63,163 bases of DNA from JBICHN01 sp043101845 (GCA_043101845.1 JBICHN010000005.1:1-63163); one strand, 5' to 3'. Numbered from the stretch's first letter, positions 34,972-46,256 are shown. Notes: generated from the letters alone by a model not told the origin. Translations and numbers: made by a program.

Positions 34972-35763
34972 TCAGTTCTGATACGAGTACAACTGGTCGT
35001 CCCAGTTCTTCAACTGCTCGACATGATCGTCCTTGCGGTACTCGACATGGCCGTCGACATACATGGCGTTCGACCCGTCGATGTGTCGCTTCTTGTCGAC
35101 CCGCTGGCTCGTCGAGGTGCTGTTCCGGTCTTCGCCGGTCACATGCACGGCCCGCCAGCAGTCGTACCACGACGCGATGTACCGGTCCGAACGGCTGCCC
35201 GTGTAGAGCTGGTTCGCGAACGCGTTCGATGAGTCATCCGTGAAGTCGGAAAGATAGATCATGCCCGACTGATCGCGGATCTTGTCGATGCGGACCGCCG
35301 GCCGACCGTCCTGCGATTCGATCACGCGCTCGAAATCGACGAACTGGAGACCGTTGTTCACATACTGGATCATGTGGGTCCGGTTCGGATGCGCCGGGTC
35401 GCGATAGACCTCGACCGGCTCGAACTTGTCCCACAACTCGCGCGGCGGGTTGTAGCCGTTGTCGTTGTAGCTCGAATCGACATACTTCCGGAAGACGAGC
35501 GGCCAGCACGCCTTCGAATAGCGGGCCGTGATCGGCTCCGGCGTCTGGTCGCCTTCGCGCGGGATGTAATCGCTGTTGTCCGTCGCGTACATGTGCATCG
35601 CGACGCCGATCTGCTTCTGATTCGAGAAGCACTGCGCTTTCTGGGCCGCCTTTCTCGCTTTGCTCAACGCCGGGAGCAGAAGCCCGATGAGCAAGGCGAT
35701 GATCGAAATCACGACGAGCAGCTCAATGAGCGTAAACCCGCGGCCTTGGCGTGTTGTCCCCAT
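34972..35763 (-). CDS. Type II secretion-like pseudopilin, paralogue A
   Basis: 263 residues, same architecture as the next gene: GFTLIELLVVISIIALLIGL, CFSNQKQIGVAMHMYATDNS, and the C-terminal NAMYVDGHVEYRKDDHVEQL. AAGGGG lies about nine bases before the ATG. The two proteins align along their whole length, including the final NWDDQLY, so they arose by tandem duplication. Predicted substrate of the prepilin peptidase at 23.5-24.8 kb. Confidence 0.92.
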   Translation of the reverse strand: MGTTRQGRGFTLIELLVVISIIALLIGLLLPALSKARKAAQKAQCFSNQKQIGVAMHMYATDNSDYIPREGDQTPEPITARYSKACWPLVFRKYVDSSYNDNGYNPPRELWDKFEPVEVYRDPAHPNRTHMIQYVNNGLQFVDFERVIESQDGRPAVRIDKIRDQSGMIYLSDFTDDSSNAFANQLYTGSRSDRYIASWYDCWRAVHVTGEDRNSTSTSQRVDKKRHIDGSNAMYVDGHVEYRKDDHVEQLKNWDDQLYSYQN

Positions 35764-35831
35764 GCTGGAAACCCCTTAAGAAGCAATGCAAAGTCGCGCG
35801 ACCATCGAGCGATGGCCGCGGAATCATCACC

Positions 35832-35859
35832 ATTCTAGGAAAACGATGCGCCGCCGCAA
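35832..35859 (-). promoter_or_regulatory. Candidate sigma-70 promoter for the pseudopilin pair
   Basis: On the minus strand TTGCGG (35859-35854), a 16-bp spacer and TAGAAT (35837-35832). The -10 matches five of six bases; the -35 matches three. It lies about 69 bp before the ATG at 35763. Confidence 0.5.
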
Positions 35860-35884
35860 GAGAAAGGCCCTCGGACCCCGAAAA

Positions 35885-37075
35885 TCACCCAAGCGCCTGC
35901 TCGAGGTCGGCGATGAGGTCCTCCACGCTTTCGATCCCCACCGAGAGGCGGCAGAGCGAGTCGGAAATGCCGAGCTCCGCACGGGTTTCGGGCGGCACCG
36001 ACGCGTGCGTCATGATCGCCGGGTGCTCGATGAGCGACTCGACCCCGCCGAGCGATTCGGCGAGCGCGAAGAGGTGAACCCGTTCGAGGAATCGTCGCGA
36101 CTCGTCGATCCCGCCTTCGAGCCAGATCGTGATCATCCCGCCGCCCGCCGGCTCGCCGTTGATCCGCATCTGTTTCGCCGCGAGGTCCGCCTGCGGATGC
36201 GAATCGAGGCCGGGATAGGCGACCCGCTCGACCTTCGGATGCTTCGCGAGCCACTCGGCGACGCGCGCCGCGTTCGACGAATGGCGCTCCATCCGGATCG
36301 CGAGCGTCTTGATGCCGCGCAGCACGAGGTACGAATCGAACGGCCCCATGACCGAGCCGATCGCGTTCTGCATGAACCGAAGCTTCTCGGCGAGGTCGGA
36401 GCGGTTCGTCACGAGCAGCCCGCCGACGACATCGCTGTGCCCGCCGAGGTACTTCGTCGCCGAGTGCATGACCATGTCAAAACCGTGCTCGAGCGGCCGC
36501 TGGAGAATCGGCGAGGCGAAGGTGTTGTCGCAGACCGTGATGATCCCCCGCTCGCGCGCCATGCCGGCGATCGCTTCGAGGTCGACAAGTTTGAGCGTCG
36601 GGTTCGTCGGCGTCTCGACCCAGATCATCTTCGTCTCGTCGGTGATCGCGTCGCGGAGCGCGTCGAGGTCGGTCATGTCGACATAGGTGACCTTGAGCCC
36701 CTGGCTCCGCTCGCGGACGCGCGACATGAGCCGGTAGGTGCCGCCGTACATGTCATCCATCGCGATGAGATGGTCGCCGGAGTCGAGCAGTTCGAGCGCC
36801 GTACCGATCGACGCGAGGCCGGACGCGAAGGCGAACCCGCCGCCCGTCACATCGCCGTCGACATTCGCGCCTTCGAGCCGCGCGATCGATCGTTCGAGGG
36901 CGTACCGCGTCGGGTTGTGCGAGCGCGAATACTCGAACCCCTTGTGCCGCCCCGGGCTCTCCTGCACATAGGTGCTCGACAGGGTGATCGGGGGCATCAC
37001 GGCGCCGGTCGTCGGCTCGGGCGCCTGCCCGCCGTGGATGACGAGGGTTTCAAGTCGCTTCGATTCGGTGGACAT
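35885..37075 (-). CDS. Cystathionine gamma-lyase / gamma-synthase family PLP enzyme
   Basis: 396 residues, Cys/Met-metabolism PLP family. PLP lysine at about 208 in HSATKYLGGHSD; other landmarks are EYSRSHNPTRYALE, DDMYGGTYRL, ETPTNPTLK and SLGGVESLIEHPA. Sequence alone does not separate gamma-lyase from gamma-synthase. Because a cystathionine beta-synthase lies directly upstream on the same strand, the gamma-lyase role (cystathionine to cysteine) is more likely. Confidence 0.93.
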   Translation of the reverse strand: MSTESKRLETLVIHGGQAPEPTTGAVMPPITLSSTYVQESPGRHKGFEYSRSHNPTRYALERSIARLEGANVDGDVTGGGFAFASGLASIGTALELLDSGDHLIAMDDMYGGTYRLMSRVRERSQGLKVTYVDMTDLDALRDAITDETKMIWVETPTNPTLKLVDLEAIAGMARERGIITVCDNTFASPILQRPLEHGFDMVMHSATKYLGGHSDVVGGLLVTNRSDLAEKLRFMQNAIGSVMGPFDSYLVLRGIKTLAIRMERHSSNAARVAEWLAKHPKVERVAYPGLDSHPQADLAAKQMRINGEPAGGGMITIWLEGGIDESRRFLERVHLFALAESLGGVESLIEHPAIMTHASVPPETRAELGISDSLCRLSVGIESVEDLIADLEQALG

Positions 37076-37109
37076 GGGTTCGGGCTTTCCGTTCAGTTGA
37101 GGGAGCGGG

Positions 37110-37235
37110 CGGGGTGGTCAGGACTCCCCGCGTTGGACGGGCCGGCACGGCCCGGCTCGCTCCCCACTCTGTTCTCTCTCCGTCTCTCCGTCTCTTCCCT
37201 CCGTGCCTTTGTGCCTTCGTGCCTCAATGCCTTCC
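37110..37235. repeat. Second copy of the hairpin plus CTCCGTGCC-type repeat
   Basis: A GGGCCGGCACGGCCC hairpin and CGGCTCGCTCC are followed by CTCTCCGTCTCTCCGTCTC and CTCCGTGCCTTTGTGCC-like units. The arrangement repeats that found before psd. It fills the gap between the two transsulfuration genes. Confidence 0.6.
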
Positions 37236-37237
37236 GC

Positions 37238-38629
37238 TCACGACTGCAGCGCCTGGCGCCGGAGGTAGTTCACAAGATCAATCTGCGTGATGAGGCCGTA
37301 GTAGTGCTCGTCGTCCGCGATGAGCGCGACCTTGCCGGCGCGGAAGATCGGGACGAGTTCGCTCATCGCCGCGTCGGGCGGCAGCGTCTCGAGCTTCGTC
37401 ACCATGTGATCGCCGACCGTGTCCTTGAACCCGTCGCGCTTCCGGTTCACCGCGAGCAGGAGATCGGACTCGTCGATGATGCCGACCACCTTCTCGTCCT
37501 CGAGCACGGGAACCTGGCTCACCGAGTAGAGCTTCATGCGGCCGTGCGCGACGGCGAGCGTGTCGGTCGGGCTCACCGTGAAGTCTTCGTGCTGGAGATG
37601 GCGCCGCGAGATGAGGTCGCGCAGGTTGCCGTATTCCTCGCGCTGGATGAATCCGTTCTCGATCATCCAGAAGTCGGAGAACATCTTCGTGAGATACTTG
37701 TTGCCCGTGTCGCAGACGATGACGCAGACGCGCTTCGGCTCGGTCTGCTCCTGGCAGTACCGCAGCGCGCCGGCGAGCAGCGTGCCCGACGACGACCCGA
37801 TGAGCAGCCCCTCGCGCTTGAGCATGTCGCGGGCCGCGTGAAACGCCTCGGCGTCGGGCACCGCGTACGCGTGCGTCACGAGATCGAGATCGAGAATGTC
37901 GGGCACGAAATCTTCGCCGATCCCCTCGACGAGCCACGACCCCGGCTTCGGCGCCTTGCCCGTGTTCACGAGCGGCGCGAGGATCGAGCCCTTCGGGTCG
38001 GCGAGGACGATGTCGATCTCCGGGTTCTTCTCTTTGAGATACTTCCCGGAGCCCGAAAGCGTTCCGCCGGTGCCCACGCCGTAGACGACGGCGTCGATGT
38101 CGCCCTCCATCTGCTCCCAGATCTCGGGCCCGGTCGTGTCGTAATGGGCGGCGCGGTTCGACTCGTTCGCGAACTGGTTCACATAGAAGGCGCCGCTCTT
38201 GTCGGCGATGCGCTTCGCGACATCCTGGTAGTAATCCGGGTGCCCCTTCTCGACATCGGAGCGGGTGAGGATGACCTCGGCGCCCATCGCCTTGAGATGA
38301 TCGATCTTCTCCTGACTCATCTTGTCGGGCATGACGACCTTGAGGTGGTACCCCTTGATCGACGCGACGAGGGCGAGGCCGAGGCCGGTGTTCCCCGCGG
38401 TCGCCTCGATGAGCGTGCCGCCGCGCTTGAGGCGGCCGTCCTTCTCGGCGTCCTCGATCATGCGCTTCCCGATGCGGTCCTTGATCGACCCGCCGGGATT
38501 CATGAGTTCGAGCTTGCCGAAGAGGCGGCACGGACCCGTTTCGAGTCGGGTGAACTCGAGCATCGGCGTATCGCCGATCATGTCGAGAATGTCGTGGTAG
38601 ACCGGGGCGGTGTTCGAAGTGCTGCTCAT
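37238..38629 (-). CDS. Cystathionine beta-synthase with C-terminal CBS-domain pair
   Basis: 463 residues. Fold-type II PLP enzyme: PLP lysine near residue 50 in NPGGSIKDRIG, substrate loop EATAGNTGLGLALV, glycine loop GVGTGGTLSGSGKYL, and GSSSGTLLAGAL. Residues about 335-463 form a tandem CBS module (FTVSPTDTLAVAHGRM, VVGIIDESDLLLAV, ALIADDEHYYGLIT) that may bind an adenosyl ligand as in other CBS enzymes. No N-terminal haem-binding segment is seen. It condenses homocysteine and serine to cystathionine and lies 162 bp before the gamma-lyase-like gene. Confidence 0.92.
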   Translation of the reverse strand: MSSTSNTAPVYHDILDMIGDTPMLEFTRLETGPCRLFGKLELMNPGGSIKDRIGKRMIEDAEKDGRLKRGGTLIEATAGNTGLGLALVASIKGYHLKVVMPDKMSQEKIDHLKAMGAEVILTRSDVEKGHPDYYQDVAKRIADKSGAFYVNQFANESNRAAHYDTTGPEIWEQMEGDIDAVVYGVGTGGTLSGSGKYLKEKNPEIDIVLADPKGSILAPLVNTGKAPKPGSWLVEGIGEDFVPDILDLDLVTHAYAVPDAEAFHAARDMLKREGLLIGSSSGTLLAGALRYCQEQTEPKRVCVIVCDTGNKYLTKMFSDFWMIENGFIQREEYGNLRDLISRRHLQHEDFTVSPTDTLAVAHGRMKLYSVSQVPVLEDEKVVGIIDESDLLLAVNRKRDGFKDTVGDHMVTKLETLPPDAAMSELVPIFRAGKVALIADDEHYYGLITQIDLVNYLRRQALQS

Positions 38630-38838
38630 GACGCCTGCATCGTAGCCGCCCGCGCCGACGGGCCGCGAGCGGCGCGGCGCCGGGCGGACGGATCGGGGCG
38701 CCGCCCGATTCGCGTCGTCCCGCGCGGCGCCGTCGAGAATTCTCCGAAGCCGCGCCCCCGCCCCTCTAGACTTCCCGCCTGCCCGAGGGCGAACCGGGTC
38801 AGCATTGGAAAGTCCGGATTGGAAGAGGGCGTCCCGCC

Positions 38839-39390
38839 ATGGACCTGCAAGTCATTCTGACCTGCGCGCTCATCATCATTGCGCGCCTCGTCGATGTTTC
38901 ACTCGGCACGCTGCGCACGCACTGCGTCGTGCGCGGCTACCGCGCGATCTCCTGGGTCATCGGCTTCGTCGAAGTCACCGTCTGGGTCGTCGTCGTCTCG
39001 CGCGTCATCAACAGCCTCGACAACCCGTGGTATGTCGCCGCGTACGCGTTCGGCTTCGCGACGGGGAATGTGCTTGGCATCAACCTCGACCGACGCCTTG
39101 CGATCGGCGAGCAGGTGCTCCGCGTCTTCTCGCCCCAGGGGAAGGAAATGGCGACGACGCTGCGCGGCGAGGGTGTCCGCGTCACCGTCTTCCACGGCGA
39201 AGGTATGCGCGGCCCCGTCGACATGCTCTTCATCCAGTCGAAGCGCAAGTCGATCTCGAAGCTCATCCGCCGCGTGCGCGACATCGACCCGAAATGCTTC
39301 TACATCATCGATGATGTACAGTTCGCGTCGCAGCCGCTCGCGAACCCGCTCCAGCCGACGGGCTGGCGCGCCGTGCTCAAGAAGAAGTAG
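38839..39390 (+). CDS. UPF0316 membrane protein (DUF5698-DUF2179)
   Basis: 183 residues. Three transmembrane segments in the first 90 residues (for example VILTCALIIIARLVDVSLGTL and AISWVIGFVEVTVWVVVVS), then the soluble DUF2179-type domain common to YitT-family C termini (VTVFHGEGMRGPVDMLFIQS, KRKSISKLIRRVRDIDPKCF). Function is not established. It is transcribed alone, divergent from the cystathionine beta-synthase gene. Confidence 0.88.
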   Translation: MDLQVILTCALIIIARLVDVSLGTLRTHCVVRGYRAISWVIGFVEVTVWVVVVSRVINSLDNPWYVAAYAFGFATGNVLGINLDRRLAIGEQVLRVFSPQGKEMATTLRGEGVRVTVFHGEGMRGPVDMLFIQSKRKSISKLIRRVRDIDPKCFYIIDDVQFASQPLANPLQPTGWRAVLKKK

Positions 39391-39401
39391 AAACGAATCC
39401 G

Positions 39402-39836
39402 TCAGGATCCCTTCGCGGGGCCGGCGCCGTCGCGGTTCTTCCGCGGATCATCGTGGTCGTCGTCCCCGTCGCCGTACGCGGGCTCGATCGTCGCGGTCAT
39501 CGAGCCCTTGCAGCGCGGGATGAGCGGGTCGGCGCCGTAGCCGAGAATCTGATCGCGCTTGAACTCGGCGCGTTCCTTGTGCGTCGTCTCGCAGATGACG
39601 CGGCCGGACTTGTCGACCGACGCGGCGACGAGGAAGCTCCGCTCGAGCTCCATCGCGAAGAGGTCCATCATCATGCGCATGACATAGTCGTACGAATGAT
39701 CATCGTCGTCGTGCAGCACGACATTCCAGAGATGCGGCTGCTTCTGCTCCGGCTTCTTCTTCGTATCCGTCTTGGACTTGAGCTTCGTCTTCGGCTCGTC
39801 CGTTTTCGTCGTGTCGATTGTGGCCGTATCCGACAT
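39402..39836 (-). CDS. clpS: ATP-dependent Clp protease adaptor ClpS
   Basis: 144 residues. The ClpS core (about 36-115: WNVVLHDDDDHSYDYVMRMM, then AASVDKSGRVICETTHKERA) is intact. It delivers N-degron substrates to ClpAP. Both termini are extended: a Lys/Thr-rich N-terminal arm and a polar acidic C-terminal tail. clpA is not adjacent; it follows hutU by 37 bp. Confidence 0.93.
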   Translation of the reverse strand: MSDTATIDTTKTDEPKTKLKSKTDTKKKPEQKQPHLWNVVLHDDDDHSYDYVMRMMMDLFAMELERSFLVAASVDKSGRVICETTHKERAEFKRDQILGYGADPLIPRCKGSMTATIEPAYGDGDDDHDDPRKNRDGAGPAKGS

Positions 39837-39873
39837 TCCACTCGGCTCCCGCGTCGTCCTTGAAACTCCAGAA

Positions 39874-41538
39874 TTACCAGTTCCGCATGGGAATGTCCAC
39901 CCTGCATTCGTCGGCGCATTCCTGCGCCTCTTCGTACCCGGCGTCCGCGTGCCGCGCGACGCCCAGCATGGGATCGTTCGTGAGCACCCGCTCGAGCCGC
40001 CGGGCCGCGGCGTCGGTCCCGTCGGCGACGATGACCTGGCCGGCGTGCTGGCTGAACCCGATGCCCACGCCCCCGCCGTGATGAAAGCTCACCCAGCTCG
40101 CCCCGCTCGCCGTGTTGAGCGCGAAGTTGAGCAACGCCCAGTCGCTCACCGCGTCGGTCCCGTCGCGCATGCCCTCGGTCTCGCGGTTGGGGCTCGCGAC
40201 CGAGCCGCAGTCGAGGTGATCGCGCCCGATGACGATCGGCGCCGAGATCCGCCCGCTCGCGACGAGCTCGTTGAACCGCAGCCCCGCCTTGTCGCGCTCG
40301 CCGAGGCCGAGCCAGCAGATGCGACACGGCAGACCCTGGTAGGTCACGCGCTCCTGCGCGAGGCGGATCCACCGCCGGAGCGATTCGTCTTCGGGGAAGA
40401 GTTCGAGGATCGCCTCGTCGGTGACGCGAATGTCTTCCGGGTCGCCTGAGAGCGCCGCCCATCGGAACGGCCCGCGCCCGCGGCAGAACTGCGGCCGGAT
40501 GAACGCGGGCACGAAGCCGGGAAACTCGAACGCGTCGGAGAACCCGTTGTCGTACGCTCGCTGGCGAATGTTGTTGCCGTAGTCGAAGACGACCGAGCCG
40601 CGACGCAGGAACTCGACCATCGCCTGCACATGACGCGTCATCGTCGTGAGGCTCAGCCGTTCGTAGCCGTGCGGATCCTTCCGGCGGAGTTCCTCCGCTT
40701 CGGGCACGGTGACGCCCGAAGGCACATACGAGAGCGTGTCGTGCGCCGAAGTCTGATCCGTGACGACATCGGGCGTCACGCCGCGCCGGAGCAGTTCGTT
40801 GTACAACTCGGCGGCGTTCTCTTCGACGCCGATGGAGATTGCGTCGCCGCGCTCCGCCGCGGCCACGGCCGCGTCGATCGCCTCGCCGAGATCGAGGAAG
40901 ACCTCATCGAGGTACCGATCGCGCTGGCGCCGCTGAAGGCGCGAGAGGTCGACATCGGCGATGAGGCAGGTTCCCTCGTTCATCGTGATCGCGAGCGGCT
41001 GGGCGCCGCCCATGCCGCCGCAACCCGCGGTGAGACAAAGTCGCCCCTTGAGCGTGCCGCCGAAGTGCTGTCGCGCGCACTCGGCGAAGGTCTCGTAAGT
41101 CCCCTGCAGAATGCCCTGCGTGCCGATGTAGATCCACGATCCGGCTGTCATCTGGCCGTACATCATGAGCCCGCGGGCGCTGAGCTCGTCGAAATGCTCC
41201 TGTGTCGCCCAATGCGGGACGAGGTTCGAGTTCGCGATGAGCACGCGCGGGGCGTCCTCGAAGGTCCGCGCCACGCCGACCGGCTTGCCGGACTGGACGA
41301 GAAGCGTCTCGTCGGGCTCGAGGCGTTTGAGGGCTTCGATGATCGCGTCGAAGGCCTCCCACGAGCGGGCCGCCTGTCCGCGGCCGCCGTAGACGACGAG
41401 CTTCTCGGGGGCCTCGGCGACCTCGGGGTCGAGGTTGTTCATGAGCATGCGCATCGCCGCCTCGGCCGGCCAGGACTTGCAGGTCCGCCGGGCGCCGCGG
41501 GGGGCGCGAATCGTCCGTGTCGCAGTGGCCGTCGCCAT
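39874..41538 (-). CDS. hutU: Urocanate hydratase
   Basis: 554 residues from ATG 41538, matching the family length of about 550-560; longer starts at 41565 and 41547 exist and GGGAG lies nine bases before the chosen ATG. Key segments: LVVYGGRGQAARSWEAF, AGSWIYIGTQGILQGTY, LTAGCGGMGGAQPLA, GVEENAAELYNELL, DQTSAHDTLSYVP and SFHHGGGVGIGFSQHAG. Converts urocanate to imidazolone propionate with tightly bound NAD+. hutH, hutI and hutG are not in the window. Confidence 0.95.
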   Translation of the reverse strand: MATATATRTIRAPRGARRTCKSWPAEAAMRMLMNNLDPEVAEAPEKLVVYGGRGQAARSWEAFDAIIEALKRLEPDETLLVQSGKPVGVARTFEDAPRVLIANSNLVPHWATQEHFDELSARGLMMYGQMTAGSWIYIGTQGILQGTYETFAECARQHFGGTLKGRLCLTAGCGGMGGAQPLAITMNEGTCLIADVDLSRLQRRQRDRYLDEVFLDLGEAIDAAVAAAERGDAISIGVEENAAELYNELLRRGVTPDVVTDQTSAHDTLSYVPSGVTVPEAEELRRKDPHGYERLSLTTMTRHVQAMVEFLRRGSVVFDYGNNIRQRAYDNGFSDAFEFPGFVPAFIRPQFCRGRGPFRWAALSGDPEDIRVTDEAILELFPEDESLRRWIRLAQERVTYQGLPCRICWLGLGERDKAGLRFNELVASGRISAPIVIGRDHLDCGSVASPNRETEGMRDGTDAVSDWALLNFALNTASGASWVSFHHGGGVGIGFSQHAGQVIVADGTDAAARRLERVLTNDPMLGVARHADAGYEEAQECADECRVDIPMRNW

Positions 41539-41701
41539 GGCTTCCATCTCCCGTCGAGTCGTCATGCGGAAGCGTCGCGTGCAGTGGCGTTCCGATCGAA
41601 CCGCCACGAACTCCCCTTGTATCAAATCTAAACGGAAAAACCGGCTCAGGCGAAACGAAATCAGGCATTCCGGCGAAGGCCCCGACCGGGCGCCGGCGCC
41701 G

Positions 41702-41730
41702 TTGCTTGCCCACCTCCCCGGGCCTATTAT
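41702..41730 (+). promoter_or_regulatory. Candidate sigma-70 promoter for rpsO
   Basis: TTGCTT (41702-41707), exact 17-bp spacer, TATTAT (41725-41730, five of six consensus bases). The start site would be near 41737, giving a leader of about 70 nt. It sits in the 270-bp divergent region between hutU and rpsO. Confidence 0.65.
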
Positions 41731-41808
41731 CGTCATTCAACAAGGGATGAAACGAAACGCTTTCCGAAACGCGCCCGGCCACTGAACGGGCGCATGAGGT
41801 TGAATCGA

Positions 41809-42078
41809 ATGTCGCTGACTGCAGAAGCCAGAAACCAGGTGGTCGAAGAGTACCGCACGCACGAGAAGGACTCGGGCTCGCCCGAGGTCCAGATCGCGCT
41901 GCTCACCTCCCGTATTCAGGATCTGACCGAGCACCTCCGCACCCACAAGCACGACTTCCACAGTCGTCGGGGCCTGCTCATGATGGTGGGCAAGCGGAAC
42001 CGTCTGCTCCGCTACCTCGCGAAGAGCGATCGGGAGCGGTACAAGACGCTGATCGACCGGCTCGGCCTGCGTAAGTAA
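41809..42078 (+). CDS. rpsO: 30S ribosomal protein S15
   Basis: 89 residues from ATG 41809, exactly the usual S15 length; an ATG at 41794 would add five residues, but GAGG lies nine bases before 41809. Signatures GSPEVQIALLTSRIQDLTEH, HKHDFHSRRGLLMMVGKRNR and LLRYL are intact. It is followed by pnp as in many bacteria. Confidence 0.97.
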   Translation: MSLTAEARNQVVEEYRTHEKDSGSPEVQIALLTSRIQDLTEHLRTHKHDFHSRRGLLMMVGKRNRLLRYLAKSDRERYKTLIDRLGLRK

Positions 42079-42399
42079 CCGGCGTCGATGCTGCCGCCGC
42101 CTTCGGACGGCAGTCGACAGTTTGCACGCACGCTCGCCGACGACCGGCCCCTCCGAGCGCCGCCCGTCACAACATTCATGTTCGTTCGTTCGTGCGATCT
42201 GTCCACTGCCTTCTTCGGCGGCGGGACGCGATGTCGCTTTGTCAATCACGGAACGAACGGACACACTCGCCCGCCGCAGGCCACTCGCGATCGCCTCGTC
42301 CGCGCCCGAACCAGATGAAGAATCGGCGCGACCGACGAACGCGAGCCCACCGCCTCCGCCAATGAGCGTGTCCACCACGCCGAAGAAGGAAAACACACC
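42079..42399 (+). promoter_or_regulatory. rpsO-pnp intergenic leader
   Basis: 321 bp with no gene. A modest hairpin (CTGCCG at 42089 pairing with CGGCAG) follows rpsO but lacks a T tract. In many bacteria this interval holds the RNase III-processed, PNPase-autoregulated pnp leader; the position fits, but I cannot identify a matching long stem by eye. Confidence 0.35.
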
Positions 42400-44577
<2,178 letters not shown>

Positions 44578-44614
44578 CCGGCCTTTCAATCTCCCACGAG
44601 TCCGTCACACAACA

Positions 44615-44648
44615 AAGAACGGCCGACGCCCAGGCGTCGGCCGTTCTT
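44615..44648. terminator. Hairpin terminator between convergent pnp and the PagL-like gene
   Basis: A near-perfect stem: 44615-44630 pairs with 44633-44648 (the innermost bases form the loop). The flanks are TTCTTCATTG on the plus strand and CTTTGTTGT on the minus strand, so it can serve both genes. Confidence 0.82.
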
Positions 44649-44670
44649 CATTGTGCGTACAAACGATCAC

Positions 44671-44755
44671 GAATCGTGCGCCAAGTCGGACCGGAGCGCC
44701 GCCGACGCAACGCGTCGCGAGCGGAGGTCCGGTTCCGACCGTCAACCGGCGCCCT
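44671..44755 (+). repeat. Dispersed structured repeat, copy 3
   Basis: GAATCGTGCGCCAAGTCGG start, GACGCAACGCGTCGCGAGCG centre and GGAGGTCCGGTTCCGACC end; it abuts the stop codon of the PagL-like gene, lying on the antisense side. Confidence 0.75.
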
Positions 44756-45523
44756 TCAGTCACTTCCCCAAGGGAACGACAACCCGACATACGCCATGAC
44801 CGCGTCGCGTCCGGGGTTGTCATCTTCGCCGCGGATGCGCGCGTTCGACATGTGATGCCAGCGCACGCCCGTCATGAGCCGTGCGCCGTCGTCACCCACA
44901 TCCATCGTGAAGCCGACACCGGCCTGAGGCGTGAAGTTGAAGTTCGTTCCGTTGAGCGGAACCTCTTCGGTGATACCGATCATTCCCGCGCCCGCGTCGC
45001 CGTAGACCGACCAGGTGTCTTCGGAAATGAAATGCCAGCGGAAAAGAACATTGAAGTTCGCCCCGAAGGCGTCGTCGTTCTCCGACGGCTCGTTGAAGTA
45101 GAGGCCGCCGAGCTCGAAGTTCACGCTGAGGTCATCGACGAGAAAGTACGACGCCGCCCAGTGGAGGTTGTAATGCTCGCCGTCCTCGGCGATGTCGACC
45201 GCCCCGCCGCCGTACAGCGCCCAGCGCCAGCTCCCCGCCTCGCCGAACGGGGCGTGGACCTCGACTTCGTCGATCTCCGTCTCGTCCGGCTGGGCTTCGC
45301 CGAGCACGAACCCGGCGGTCACGCCTTCGCCGCGCCCGATGACGCCGCCGTCCTGGGTCGCGAGCAACGCCCGCGCGAACGCGTCCGATTCGGGCGTCGT
45401 CGCGAGATCGGTGAGATCACCCGCCGCCACCGCGACCGGCGCCGGAACGCCGACCATCGCTCCGACCGCACATACGACAACACATGACGAAAACGACTTT
45501 CGTCGTCCATCCATCCACACCAT
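44756..45523 (-). CDS. PagL-like lipid A 3-O-deacylase / acyloxyacyl hydrolase, outer-membrane beta-barrel
   Basis: 255 residues, signal peptide at about 10-34. The C-terminal two thirds alternate as an eight-stranded barrel. The PF09411 signature is present: GVRWHHMSNARI (His224 and Ser226 as H-x-S-N), followed by DNPGRDAVMAYVGLSFPWG. PagL enzymes remove an acyl chain from lipid A, so this implies an LPS-bearing outer membrane. An ATG at 45514 is an alternative start. It has no operon partner. Confidence 0.78.
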   Translation of the reverse strand: MVWMDGRRKSFSSCVVVCAVGAMVGVPAPVAVAAGDLTDLATTPESDAFARALLATQDGGVIGRGEGVTAGFVLGEAQPDETEIDEVEVHAPFGEAGSWRWALYGGGAVDIAEDGEHYNLHWAASYFLVDDLSVNFELGGLYFNEPSENDDAFGANFNVLFRWHFISEDTWSVYGDAGAGMIGITEEVPLNGTNFNFTPQAGVGFTMDVGDDGARLMTGVRWHHMSNARIRGEDDNPGRDAVMAYVGLSFPWGSD

Positions 45524-45638
45524 CGCTCATCCACCCTTCACGGAACAGAGGATCAATCAATTGCCCGTAGCGCTATCGGCGAACACACGCCGCTTCGTGC
45601 AATCTACCACTCCTCACCCTCCGCGGATGACCGATCGA

Positions 45639-46256
45639 TTACGCCGAGAGCAGGCCGTTCTTCTCGAGATACGCGACGCAGGCGCGGACCTCGTCGTCGA
45701 GCGAGAGCTCGGCCGTGTTGAGCGTGAGCTCGGCGTTCTTCGGCTCTTCGTACGGATCGTCGATGCCCGTGAAACCCTTGATCTCACCGGCGCGGGCCTT
45801 CTTGTAGAGGCCCTTCGGATCGCGCTCCTCGGCGACCTCGAGCGGCGTCTCGACATAGACCTCGATGAAGCTGAGACCGCCCTCTTCGCAGGTCTTCCGC
45901 GCCTCGTCGCGGTCCTTGATGTACGGGCTGATGAAGCTCGAGAGCGTGATCATGCCCGAGTCCGCGAAGAGCTTCGCGACCTCGCCGATTCGCCGGATGT
46001 TCTCCGTGCGATCCTCGGCGCTGAACCCGAGGTTCTTGTTGAGGCCGAAGCGGATGTTGTCGCCGTCGAGACGGTACACATGCTTGCCGAGATTCACGAG
46101 CGCGCTCTCGAGGGCGCAGGCGATCGTCGACTTGCCCGACCCCGAGAGACCCGTGAACCACATCACGCAGCCCTTCTGGCCGAGCTTCTTGAACCGCTCT
46201 TCGCGGGAGACTTCGCCCTCGTGCCAGTGAATGTTCTTGGCGACCTGTTCGGCCAT
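45639..46256 (-). CDS. cysC: Adenylyl-sulfate kinase
   Basis: 205 residues from ATG 46256. Phosphorylates APS to PAPS. P-loop GLSGSGKST (about 36-44), LDGDNIRFGLNKNLGFS, EDRTENIRRIGEVAKLFADS, SSFISPYIKDRDEAR and KGFTGIDDPYEEP are canonical. It is a stand-alone CysC; no cysD/cysN or sat gene is nearby, so PAPS could serve sulfation or assimilation. Confidence 0.96.
   Translation of the reverse strand: MAEQVAKNIHWHEGEVSREERFKKLGQKGCVMWFTGLSGSGKSTIACALESALVNLGKHVYRLDGDNIRFGLNKNLGFSAEDRTENIRRIGEVAKLFADSGMITLSSFISPYIKDRDEARKTCEEGGLSFIEVYVETPLEVAEERDPKGLYKKARAGEIKGFTGIDDPYEEPKNAELTLNTAELSLDDEVRACVAYLEKNGLLSA

Noticed and set aside
35786..38860. A 1024-residue open frame on the plus strand
   Set aside because: It lies antisense to the two transsulfuration genes, which have clear family motifs. 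It is Arg/Asp/Glu-rich as expected for an antisense shadow in GC-rich DNA.
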